A stretch of 64,000 nt of DNA from Eleginops maclovinus (lineage: Eukaryota; Chordata; Actinopteri; Perciformes; Eleginopidae). Position 1 is the first letter of the stretch; the number at the start of each line of letters is the position of its first letter. The notes under the pieces are model-generated. The model worked only from the letters and a program-made list of their open reading frames with translations. It made no database searches and was not told the DNA's origin. A program made the translations under genes and the position numbers. The DNA is taken from positions 5,016,001 through 5,080,000 of the forward strand of contig NC_086351.1 in NCBI RefSeq assembly GCF_036324505.1. Reading direction: 5' to 3'. This document shows, piece after piece, positions 14,236-29,460 of this stretch.

Positions 14236-14325
14236 AAATTATAAGGTTTGGTCGGTGTCAGTCACAAGCGACTCGCTCACCGCCTACGCTCGCAAACACA
14301 CCATTAGCTAAGCAAGTGTGGATTG

Positions 14326-14346
14326 ACACACACACACACACACACA
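14326..14346. repeat. Short (CA)n microsatellite
   Basis: About 10 perfect AC units; the surrounding 50 bp contain further ACAC fragments. Confidence 0.95.
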
Positions 14347-14668
14347 GTGACGTTTTGTTGCAGACGCCGTCAGTCACCATCAGTAACAGGATCCGTCACA
14401 GTCTCTTGACACACTCTTAAAGACACACACACGGGGGCACATTTCAAGACGTATGTGTCAAAACATGCTTTTTTTCCAACATGTTCAAACTGCCAACAAA
14501 GCTCCTCCCACTTCACAACTTTCTCTCTTTTCCAGTTCTCCTTCTCCCTCTAGGCCTCCGTCCTCCCTCTTTTCCTTTGTCATCCCCCTTTACTCTTGGG
14601 AGGCAATTACTGTTTTCCCCTGAACTCAAACTAATTAGTTTAAAACTCCCACAAATAAATAAAGCTTT

Positions 14669-14670
<2 letters not shown>

Positions 14671-14703
<33 letters not shown>

Positions 14704-14726
14704 TGTGTGGATATGTGTGTGTGTGT
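14671..14726. repeat. (TG)n microsatellite, interrupted
   Basis: Sixteen perfect GT units (14671-14702), then CTGTGTGGATA, then a second short GT run. It follows a pyrimidine-rich stretch (14500-14600). Confidence 0.95.
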
Positions 14727-15111
14727 CTCTTTGTTTAAATTGTTTGTGCACCTTCGTGCTTGCACTTGCGTGTAAACGAGTAGAAAATGAAGTTGAATAT
14801 ATAAATACTAAAATGGCAGAGATTTCAGGGAGGCTAAATCCTGTCTGGGTGTGCCTCCTAAAAAATTGCCCTGATCTGCATGCACTCACGCACTCACGCA
14901 CGCTCGCACGCACTCACTCTGATGCTCAGTATCTGTCAAAAGAATGCACCACCAAATGACATGCACATATCAAACCGTCTAATTTTGATCAAATATGAAA
15001 TGTGTGCACACAGACTTAACAGAGGAGCCTATATATTTATATACGACAGCTCATTTTGCTCCACATGCAGGGCTGGTGAAATACAAAGTGTACACATATC
15101 TACATGTCTTT
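14727..15111. other. Unique sequence left of the first inverted-repeat element
   Basis: No gene recognised. Positions 14883-14915 carry an imperfect CACTCACGCACGCTCGCACG-type direct repeat. Confidence 0.5.
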
Positions 15112-15460
15112 TTAAAGGGGAACTATCATGCTTATTTTCAGGCTCATATATCAGTATTTTGTGGCTCTACTGGGACATGTCTCCACGCTTTAATGTTCAA
15201 AAAGCTATGTTTCTCATACTGCCTGTGCTGCAGCACCTCTTTTCACCCTCTGTCTGAAACCAGAGCCCAGTCTGCTCTGATTGGTTAGCTGTTGTGATTG
15301 GTCAACCGCTTAGAGATGCCCCCCCCTTAGCATATCATGTACAATGTGTTGAAGTGCTACATGGTGATGGCACTTTTGCAGACCAGTTTCATGCCCAAAA
15401 ATCTATAGAACACACTACAGGAAAGTGAAACCCTAAAAACCCTTAATAGGGCCTCTTTAA
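15112..15460 (+). mobile_element. TTAA-bounded MITE-like element, copy 1 (349 bp)
   Basis: Starts TTAAAGGGGAACTATCATGC and ends in the inverse, AATAGGGCCTCTTTAA, so the termini are inverted and both outer tetranucleotides are TTAA. The interior is shared with copies at 28032, 32234, 48866 and 52084. It has a CAGGCTCATAT segment, TTTAATGTTCAAAAAGC, TGCTGCAGCACCTCTTTTCA, and two ATTGG motifs (CTGATTGGTTAGC and TGATTGGTCAACCG). A C run interrupts it near 15320. There is no coding capacity, so it is non-autonomous. TTAA ends suggest a piggyBac-type element, but this is inference and no transposase is present. Confidence 0.85.
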
Positions 15461-15948
15461 ATGAATCACTGATGGAAACACTTGTTTTAAGCCATGCTAA
15501 GATGAGCTCTTAAAAAAAAACCTGATATAACAATGTGTTGCAAACAGCTACATACAGGTGGTGGTTAATCTCTCCGAGAACAAGGCTAACTTATCACCAA
15601 GGAGCCTTTTTTTCTACCAGGTAGACAAAGGTAAGCAGGTAACCACCATACTGATACGTTGTGAGGTATGCAAAATGATTGATTAAAACAAATGTATATA
15701 TTGAGTGACCTTGTGCTATGATTGTTGTTTTTCAGTTTCACAGTTCAACATTCAACCCACGCCTAACACATATCACTCACGGAGACAATGCATGCGGGAA
15801 TAAGCATACCTGTTTCGTGGAGATCTAGAAGGTTACACTCAGGCATGCACATACACACAGAGAGACGGATCATGCTTGATTCATTGATTCCTCCAGGGGA
15901 ATGCGGGGTTAGTCTTAGTAATAGCACTGTCTCTCTGAAACCAAAATG

Positions 15949-15949
<1 letters not shown>
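15461..15949. other. Unique sequence, nothing recognised
   Basis: AT-rich DNA between the element and the CA tract; no plausible exon. Confidence 0.5.

Positions 15950-16013
<64 letters not shown>
15950..16013. repeat. (CA)n microsatellite, 64 bp
   Basis: Uninterrupted AC alternation, flanked by ccaaaatga and ggcaccctgg. Confidence 0.98.
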
Positions 16014-16015
<2 letters not shown>

Positions 16016-17394
16016 CACCCTGGTGGCGAAGGGAGCGTGTCCCATTTTTTAATAACAAAAAAGCTCTGGGGAGCCGTGTGTGTTGATAGCTAAATGACAC
16101 TTACAGGTTGATGTGCTGTGGATGTGGCGGGGAAAATAACAGGCTGCCAGGCACAAGGGGAGGGAGGCCATGCCTACGTAGGGAATTCATGCAGCAATGA
16201 GGAGCTGATTAAAGTGCCTGGCGGAAATACTGGCAGAGCCGCAACTTGATCAGTGCTAGCTGGGGAGTGTCAGTTCGCAGAGTAACAATACTAATCCCTG
16301 CAGGCGCAAATATTGTTTTTTTTTAACAGCCCGAGCCTCCACTGAGGGTCTAAAAAAACTTTTTAACTTCTAGTTTTAGAGCACCTTCAATAATAAACCC
16401 GTTTTCACTGATGGAAAAAGTCTGATTTTTACTTCTGTCTTGAGGCAATCTCTACCCAACTGCAAATTACATTTCGAACGAAACAATTCCAGGTAAAACC
16501 ATTATAAAAATACGGGAATGCAAAGGGATGACAGGTGCTACAGTACAAGCATAGGTAGGTAAAAGAAAATAATGAGGCGTTATTTTGTTTCAGGGCACTA
16601 TTACATGTGTCTGCAGAGAAAGGTATTTAAGGTTATTTTAGACTCACACTGTAAATTGCATTCAGATACAGAATTAGAAATGCCCAAGTTTGCCCCTCTG
16701 CTTCCCAGGCTGTGCTATAGCCGTTAGCAGAGATCTCCACAGAGGCGATGCAGGGTAAACAAAATAAGAGGTGCTATTTCACACAACATAGTTAGTGAGT
16801 GAGGATATTATTAAGGCTTCCTGTGGTAACTAAATTGATCACCGCAGGCAAGACACCATAAGGCTCTGTCAGGCTCAGCTCAGCAGATGACAGTGATTGA
16901 TCAGGCTCGGACATGATTTAAATGCTTTACCATTATTGTAAAAAGTAGCACGTAACATAAGCAGGAAACCCAACCGGAAAATGATGAGAAAAATACACCA
17001 ATCAGTCACAATCAACCCGGGGATTTGTGAGGAATAAGAGATTGTAAGAGAGATATTGACAAGTGAGTGAAGCAAATATCAAGTGTAAAGGTGATGAGGT
17101 TCATGACGACTACAGCTGTAAAGCAATGTTTCAATGAATGCCATTTTAACTTACCAAGTCAACATCTCAACTATCAGGAGAAATAACCTTGAATCTATGT
17201 ATCTCTTTGTATGGAAACATTTGTGTTTCTGGATCTTTGTAAGGTTTCTATAGCTCATATTAACAGATAACTACACTCCAAAAACACAATTCCAAGCACA
17301 AGGGGTCCCATAGCAGTTCATCATTTCAGCTATTCAGTGCATGTGAAAGCCTCTGCTGAGTCTGTTTACGATGAGCAGCAGGAGGCTCAATGCA
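16014..17394. other. Unique sequence with a possible conserved noncoding stretch
   Basis: No gene recognised. Positions 16170-16320 are complex and non-repetitive, with GAATTCATGCAGCAATGAGG, a GATTAAAG core and a CAATACTAATCCCTGCAGGC segment. They resemble a conserved noncoding element by appearance only. Confidence 0.3.
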
Positions 17395-17405
17395 AACACA
17401 TAGGT

Positions 17406-17451
<46 letters not shown>

Positions 17452-17460
17452 ACCTGTGTT
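17395..17460. repeat. Perfect 54-nt palindrome around (TA)n
   Basis: Positions 17402-17455 read AGGTATTTTTTA, then an alternating TA core, then TAAAAAATACCT. This is a perfect inverted repeat of two 27-nt arms. Outer flanks AACACA (left) and TGTGTT (right) extend the pairing after a 2-nt bulge. It could extrude as a cruciform, or it may be a decayed foldback element. The flanking unique A/T arms make it more than a simple TA microsatellite. Confidence 0.9.
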
Positions 17461-18040
17461 GCAGCAAAGAAGCCTTATCAGGTTTACTGGTGCAGAGAGT
17501 GGAATGAGTCGCCTATGGCAAAGTAGGCAATGTGTATATGTATCATATGTTTGTGTAAATGCATGTGCTGCGAAAAAAGAGAGAATGAGTAGTGACTTTA
17601 CACAGTGGTGACAACAGTTTACTCACATCTGATTACAAGAGAGAAGGCGAGGAGGGAATTGGAGATGGAGAGGGTGAAGTGAAGCGGGAAAGAGGGAATA
17701 AAATGAAAGAATACAGAGAAAAAATACGGCGGTGTGTGTGTGTGTGTGTGTTTTAGCTACAGGTAGTTTATCATTAGAGACAGAGATCCTTACTTACTGC
17801 TGCGTCCTCAACACATGCATACACACGCTGTCTATCTGTTATATTTGATACCACACACATGGAAACACACAGAAGTAAGTAAGTAAGTGAGCTGTCAGTC
17901 CAGGAAGGATTGTTTCCATGGGGTGAAAGCAGTCTGTTGAACAAAGACGATTGGAATTAGCCGCATATCTGACAATATGGATTTCTCAATCTCTGTCAAT
18001 ATTCCCCGTTATATTAAATAGCATTACTATCTCAGCTTGA
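17461..18040. other. Unique sequence with two short microsatellites
   Basis: Contains (TG)10 at 17732-17751, after a purine-rich stretch (17640-17725), and an AAGT tetranucleotide run (about four units) near 17872-17888. No gene recognised. Confidence 0.7.
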
Positions 18041-18090
18041 AAGATACTTTAACCCCTTAACCCCTTTTTCCATTCTGTCCTTCTCCCAGC

Positions 18091-18198
18091 TCCACCCACA
18101 CCCCCTACCATGTACATCTCCATGGAGACCGCCGCCTGGCAACAGCTGGAGGAGAGCCAGTTGCCGCGGCGACTCTAACGCTCCAACGTCCCCCTCTA
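18091..18198 (+). CDS. Candidate internal exon, product unknown
   Basis: A strong acceptor-like tract (ttccattctgtccttctcccag, AG at 18089-18090) is followed by 108 nt of GC- and CpG-rich sequence. It ends at a donor-like CTA|GTAAGG (GT at 18199-18200). The length is a multiple of three, and two of three registers are open; the register reading MYISMETAAWQQLEESQLP closes at TAA 18176-18178. The local rise in GC and CpG against AT-rich surroundings is the main support. The acceptor tract may simply belong to the pyrimidine-rich block (18040-18480), and I recognise no protein family. Confidence 0.22.
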
Positions 18199-18299
18199 GT
18201 AAGGAGCAGTGTTGTCACTGAGGGCCCACGATGGGCCGGCCAGATGACGATCGCTGTGAGAGTGTTACGCTCGTCTCTCCTGTACTGCGGACGTCTATG

Positions 18300-18480
18300 A
18301 GCCATCCCTCGTCTCCAACGACAGATCCTCTCTGTTCTTCATCTTCATTAGAGCTGTTTGAAGTCTTTGTTCATCTCTCTCCCTTTCAATTCCTCTCCCT
18401 TAATCTGTCTTTCTGTCCTATGTTGTCCCTGTCTTACTACTTTGTCCTACTCACCTTTTCCATTCACTCCCGCAGCACAG
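18300..18480. repeat. Pyrimidine-rich low-complexity block
   Basis: tctctctccctttcaattcc-type sequence continuing the C/T bias seen from 18040. The overlapping open frame is a composition artefact. Confidence 0.55.
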
Positions 18481-21169
18481 GTCTGCTGAACGCACAGAGG
18501 TTTAATGGCCGTGTTTCTTATAAAAATGCAAAACACACAGCGTACCGCATCTCCATTTAGATTAAAACAGACAAGTCTACATGGCTCATATTATAAAAGC
18601 AGTATTATGCTAACACATGCAAGAGTGATAATGTTTACTTAACTCATTCTAAAAAGGGGCTACGAGGGTGCTTACACTGTTTAAACCATTACGGCTGAAT
18701 TATTTTAAAGAAGACGAGGAGGAGACCGCCAGGGATCCTTTATGTGAAAAAAAGGAATGCAGTGTTGATAAAAAATACGGTTAAAAGTCGGCGATACAGT
18801 AAATACTCATTGTGTGAACGGTGCCTGTTAGTGAGGTAAGACGTACATATTACATAAATGGATTATTGTTATTGATGCATTACCATATGCAATAGATTTA
18901 AACATTACTTCCTAATCTGTTAGGTAGTTTAATCCACAACAGTACAGTATATTCAATAAATTAAACACAATTGTATATGTAAAGTAAAACCTCAAAATGA
19001 TAACAGGGCCTCAACCTGGCAGCTGTGTGTAATGTGTGTGTCTCTTGTATGTTAAAGGTTATGCTGTATCTGTGTATTGCAGGTTTTAGTTTCACAAACA
19101 CGAAACAAAGCTTCACTCTTTTAAAAAAAGATACTTAAAGAGGCGCTCGCTATGGAGGTTTTTCAACCATTTAGAGCAGTGACATGCAGCCACCTCCATC
19201 GTTTCCTGATAACTTGTTTTTCTGATCAACTTTGTCAACCTCTGAAATCTCTCATGAACACCTGTGTGGGATTTGTCAAATCAGTTGCAAAGCTTCTGAT
19301 GACGTAAACCGCTGTTGTCAGGGAAGTGAAAACCACTCGTAATTTTCCGGGATGATTGCTTTGGCTGCCTCTAGTGTAGTAAGAAGCATCATAAAAATGC
19401 TCCGGCACACATTTGCGTCCTTGTACTCTGTATTCACCTTTCTTCTTGTCACCACTGGCACTGCCACCCATCACTCTCCTCTGTTGGACAGCTGTCCTAC
19501 ACCCTGCCTCCATGGTCCCATCCAACTCTCCACTTTATCATGTCATCCACTCTTCCTCTCCTCATCTCCCTCCCTGGGTTTATCAAAGGCCTATCTCTTG
19601 CTACAATCGAAATTGAACCACCAGCCGAGCCACAGCTTTTTCCATGCAAACATGCTTACACACACACACACACACAAACACACAAGCAAGGGTTGGGAGA
19701 TAAACCAAACGTGCAGGTGTTACCACTGCAGATAATAAGAGTGTGTATAGCCTGTGTTGTTGTGCAACATTTACTAGCAAGTGCATTTTACTGCAGTAGC
19801 ATACTTTTTACATATAAAACATGATATATGACATGATTTAATGCAGTACTGTTCCCAGTATTATAAAAAGTATCTAGTAGATGATAAAAGCAGGTTAATA
19901 TAATACTCATTATATTAGAAATATGCCATTCTGTACCTCGAATACCCTTACTTTTGATAACTTGAAGTACATTTAGCTGATAATACTTCTGTTGTTCCAC
20001 TCTAAAGTGTTTCTATTTGAACTCAAGTAAAGGATGTATTTCTTCCACCTCTGTCTTTAGCACACACATACACACACAGCTGGACATTCATTTCCCAGGC
20101 CTTAACCTTATAATTAACCTTTCACTGTTACATGTGTCACCCTTGTCGTAACCTCCACCCGATCCTTATCTAGAGCCTAAAATAGAAATACAGCACACTT
20201 TTTTGTCATGGTTTGCCAGTGACCCCAGGAGAAAAATAGAGCAAGGAAGGCAGGGAAGCAAAAAACCCAGAGAGGAGAAACAGGCGTGTGATGAGGAAGG
20301 CAACAAGGCAAGACAGAGTGGTCCTGCTTCGGTTAGAAAGCTAACGTGATCTGAAATGCTCTGCACCGAAACAGACTTAATTAATAGGGCGGCACAGCGC
20401 CTATAGCTAAGCTAATGCTAAATCTAATGAAGAAATTAGCGTTGAGGCTAATGCTAGGGGAAGTGCTGCAGACAGTACTATGGGGTGGGAGACATCAGTG
20501 CTAAATGGCTTGTGAATTAAGTAATTTGCTCTCAAGTAACTAATGTCCTCTCTGTGCAGCAGTGGCATTCAGGGAAAACACAAACCAGCCGACAGTGTTG
20601 CTATTCATCAGGGCATCTACTGTCCCCTACATATGCAAAAGGACACTCAGAGGATCTATTTCTAAGTAAACACGTTAAAATAAAATGAAGGGTTTTAGTA
20701 TTTTCTCCCCTGTAATCTTATACAATATTTCCAAAAGGGTGGATAATTATTTGCAACAGCTCTTAGACCGCATAGTAGGGACTGAGAATCTAAATAAAAT
20801 ATATCTGGACAGTTAAATGAATAAATAAAAAGAATTATGCAGATTTTGTTGGTGTCTTGCCTAACTGTGGCTGCAGTGGGGCAAGTTTTAACTCCTCTAT
20901 ACTTCTTTATGCCTGGATGCAACTCTGTGTCCTTGTTTATAAAGGTCACAAGGCGGCAATTGAGAAAAGGCGTGGAAATACACAGCGTTAGGGAGATGAT
21001 GGTGTTTGAGAGCTCAATAGCGTTGAGTGGATATAAGGGCTAACCCCAACACGTGATATGCATGATATTGTTTGTGTGTTTGTGTGGTCTGTATGTTGTA
21101 GCGAGGCTGATTTCCGCCCCGCCTGTGTGCCGTCTCGGGGATTAAATGCTGACTTTGGCATCTTGGCCT
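18481..21169. other. 2.7 kb of unique DNA, no gene recognised
   Basis: Contains (CA)n at 19658-19676, a CTAATGCTAA-type degenerate repeat at 20400-20460 (gctaagctaatgctaaatc), and AT-rich DNA at 19800-20020. No plausible exon. The minus-strand frame at 19235-19525 has mixed composition but no motif. Confidence 0.5.

Positions 21170-23034
<1,865 letters not shown>

Positions 23035-23108
<74 letters not shown>
23035..23108. repeat. (TG)n microsatellite, 74 bp
   Basis: Perfect TG alternation, first of three TG tracts within 360 bp. Confidence 0.98.
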
Positions 23109-23110
<2 letters not shown>

Positions 23111-23152
23111 CGGGAGAAACCGTTAGAAAGTGAAAGAGCAGAGGATTATGTG

Positions 23153-23169
23153 GTGTGTGTGTGTGTGTG
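23153..23169. repeat. Short (TG)n microsatellite
   Basis: About eight GT units between the two longer tracts. Confidence 0.9.
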
Positions 23170-23321
23170 CACAATCTTTTAGCCCATCAATGTTTGAGTT
23201 GGGTGAATACACATGAGAGAGACAGCCAGTGTGTAGGCAAGGCTTGAAGAGCTCATTACTGCATGTGCGTGAATCAAACTATCTCTAAAAGGATGTTTGA
23301 CTCCTGTCTGCGCGGGATTTA

Positions 23322-23323
<2 letters not shown>

Positions 23324-23392
<69 letters not shown>
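23324..23392. repeat. (TG)n microsatellite, 69 bp
   Basis: Perfect TG alternation, third of the cluster. Confidence 0.98.
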
Positions 23393-26744
<3,352 letters not shown>

Positions 26745-26879
26745 GTACATATAAGCACATGCACACATGGGCCCACAAACTCATCACAAAGCATATAACG
26801 CACTGCCTAAGCCTCGCTCACACACAGCGTTGAATCCACCTATATCCTTATTTTCTCATCTAGATAGAGTAACGCTACA

Positions 26880-27120
26880 GTAGCCTCCAATTCCATTTTC
26901 TGCACTGACTCTCGCTTTACCCCTCCCTTCCTCACTGTTCCTGTCCCTCACTCCTTCCCACTTTGTTCCCCTCTCTACATCCCTCCCTCTGCCTCTGTAT
27001 TCCCTCCCGCCTCGTGGACCACCTCTTATTTTATTTTTTTCGCTCTCAATCCCAGTCTGTTAACAGCTCCCTCGCTGCATTTACTCCCTATCTCGCTGCT
27101 CTCTATTCTCTTTCAGTATG
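26880..27120. repeat. Pyrimidine-rich low-complexity block
   Basis: cccctcccttcctcactg-type sequence to about 27115; the following 150 bp (27200-27290) switch to purine-rich. Confidence 0.6.
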
Positions 27121-28031
27121 GTCCAGCGGGGCTGCTGACAGTAACCCCAGTACAGTAGGTTGCAATTAATCTTTCAAATAATTCTTCCTCACCACAGACA
27201 GTGACACACATGCAGAGAGGGAAGGAGCAGAGAGAAGCAGAAGATATATAGCAAAACAAAAAGGAGGAACAAGAGAGAGCAAGATCTATTCTAACATTGA
27301 AAATATGATGAAAATGAAACCTGCTGTGTAACTGCAAACCAAGTCATTTCCTTCCTTTTGCATAATTCTCAGAAAGCTGAGTGGAGGTGGTGCCGCTGCT
27401 GGTTACCAAATCAGGTTCAACACGTCACAATCTCAGAAGGGATAATTAATCAGAGATTGATGCATTAAACATAGGGTCCACATATTCAATATACACCACG
27501 GCTCCATTTTGACGTCCACTGTGTAATACAGTGGCTGCCATTATGCTCAGGTGAACTGTTGGTGAAATAAGACATTCAAAAAAGCTTTCATGAAAATCCA
27601 TTCCCTGCTGTTTAGACAGTAGTGAATGACTCGAGATTTGATGGAACAAAGTAGCTCTCCATTTTAGTACTACTGGGTGCTTCATTTCAAGCACTGAGCA
27701 ATCTTTTGCAATCTTTGTCATCGGTCACAGTTGTTACCATAAGCTCTACTTTCCTTGTAAAGTATTCAAAATCAGCAAAATTATGGTTATTCTGCCATAA
27801 CACGCGTTCTTCTTTTCTTTGTATATCAGGTGAATGTCTTCACGGTGAAGTGGTACAAGTAGTAATTCTACTGTGAATGAGGCACGAGGTGCACAGTTAC
27901 CATGTTGGTCCTGAGTTCATGAGGGTCCTCTCTGCTTTCCAATTTATGAAACAATTATTTTCCCAACTTAATAACATTACATCACGTGTGTTTAAGCTCA
28001 TACTGTTATCTCAAGCAACTTACATTCACTT
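27121..28031. other. Unique sequence, nothing recognised
   Basis: No gene recognised. A minus frame at 27446-27721 has mixed composition but no motif. Confidence 0.5.
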
Positions 28032-28316
28032 TCAAGAGGCCTTATTATGCTTTCTTTTATTTTTTGAGTGGTATATGGGTTTTTGTGCATGTAAATGGTC
28101 TGCAAAGGCTAAAATCGAGAAAGGGAAACCCCTGCATTGGACTCCTTTGTTTACTTTGTGTTCGATTAGCTAGCGCTCCAACACATTGTACATAATAGGC
28201 TATAGCTAACCAATCAGGGCAGATTTCAGACAGAGGGTGAAAAGAGGTGCTGCAGCACAACAAATAAAGAGCTTTTGGAACATTATAGCAGATGCAGCAT
28301 TATAGGGCCCTTTTAA
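28032..28316 (-). mobile_element. TTAA-bounded MITE-like element, copy 2 (285 bp, shortened)
   Basis: Inverted relative to copy 1. The left end TCAAGAGGCCTTATTATGC matches the right terminus of copies 1 and 3 in reverse complement; the right end is TATAGGGCCCTTTTAA. It shares GTGCATGTAAATGGTCTGCA, ACCAATCAGGGCAG, and TTTCAGACAGAGGGTGAAAA with other copies. It is shortened at its right end: the GAACCTGAAAATGAGC segment present in copies 4 and 5 is missing, and GCATTATAGGGCCC follows. One terminal TTAA has decayed to TCAA. Confidence 0.8.
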
Positions 28317-28332
28317 ATACCGCAAACATGCC

Positions 28333-28435
28333 TAAAGGAGCATTTAGGGGATTAAATATCTTGTCCAAGGACACTTTGACATGTTGACTGCAGGGGCTGG
28401 GATTGAACCGCTGACCCTCTGTCTGATAGACGTTT
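28333..28435 (-). mobile_element. tRNA-derived SINE fragment, 5'-truncated
   Basis: On the minus strand a pol III B box GGTTCAATCCC lies at 28399-28409, followed by a teleost SINE-type body (GTGTCCTTGGACAAGATATT). The A-box half is missing: after AGACG (minus sense, about 28426-28432) the sequence turns into unrelated DNA with a C run. It begins about 17 bp from the right end of inverted-repeat copy 2. Identification rests on the B box plus my memory of teleost SINE bodies; the subfamily is not assigned. Confidence 0.6.
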
Positions 28436-29097
28436 ATTTATTCCCCCCCGAACCCACAGTCGCTCAAGTACTTCATATTTAAGATGCGCATACATCATCG
28501 ATGCTGTTTTGAACACAAATAAGGAAATATTGAAGGTCAAACTATTCCTACAGGTAAAAAGGTGTTGATGATGGAAATGCTTATTTATATGAACTGCGTG
28601 GTTGGGTTTTGCTGACTTACGTTTTTTTTGTGATTTATTTTAACTTGTATTTGTAATATAGCTCAGCTTAATATAGACAGGAAATGGGACTAGAGATTGG
28701 GAATGATAGACAGCATTGCAACTTGTAAAATGTCATAGAAACTAAACAATATTACAACACTTCACCAATTTAAATAAGTCATATCAATCACTTTAGCTTT
28801 AAAACAAATCTGTCAAACGGGGCTTCAGTGGCATGCTGAGCTGTGCCAAATTGTGCATGACCATCTTCCCCTCTTTGCAGTGTCTTTTAATCACACTATT
28901 TAATTAGTGTTTATCCCGTTAGACGTATTGCCTCAGTGTCTTGGGTTTTTCTTACACAAATGAAATATGCCCTTGTAACATGAAGTCATTTTCTACGCTT
29001 GCCAGTAAGGAAGAGTAATTAACGCTAATTTCGATTCATTTAATTTAATTGGAGAGGTAAACATACAGCCAAGAGTGGATCTTGTAAAAGTCTACAT
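28436..29097. other. AT-rich unique sequence, possible conserved stretch
   Basis: No gene recognised. Positions 28885-29050 hold several homeodomain-type cores (TTTAATTAGTGTTTATCC, AGTAATTAACGCTAATTTCG) in non-repetitive DNA, which may be a conserved noncoding element. Confidence 0.3.
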
Positions 29098-29460
29098 GAG
29101 ATTAAAGTAAAGAGGAGAGGAGAGGCAAGCCACAGAGGGATGGTGCAAGGGTGGATGGTGATTTGTAAGAAGTCAAAAGGGATTGGGATAAGCGGCAAAA
29201 ACACCATGTTGTAGTAAAAGGAAAACCAGAGATTGAACAAGGAGAGAAAGAATGAAAACAAGAAGCCAAACAACAAAATGAGGGGGAAAAGGCAGCCAAG
29301 AAGAAAGAAGGAAAGAAGAAGGAGGAGGGATGGAAAGCAGAAACAAAGGAATCAGCTGTAAGGAACGGAGTAGGACAAGAAGGGAAAGGAGGAGTGTGAG
29401 GAGAAGCAGGTGTAGATGAGGGAAGACAGAGATGAGGGATTACAGAGAGATAGTGTGAGG
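29098..29460. repeat. Purine-rich low-complexity block
   Basis: gaagaaagaaggaaagaaga-type sequence on the plus strand. The minus-strand frame of 185 codons across it is Ser/Pro/Phe-rich and an artefact. Confidence 0.7.

Noticed and set aside
18051..18068. Telomere-like repeat (aaccccttaacccc)
   Set aside because: Only two imperfect units with four Cs each; the vertebrate telomere repeat is CCCTAA.
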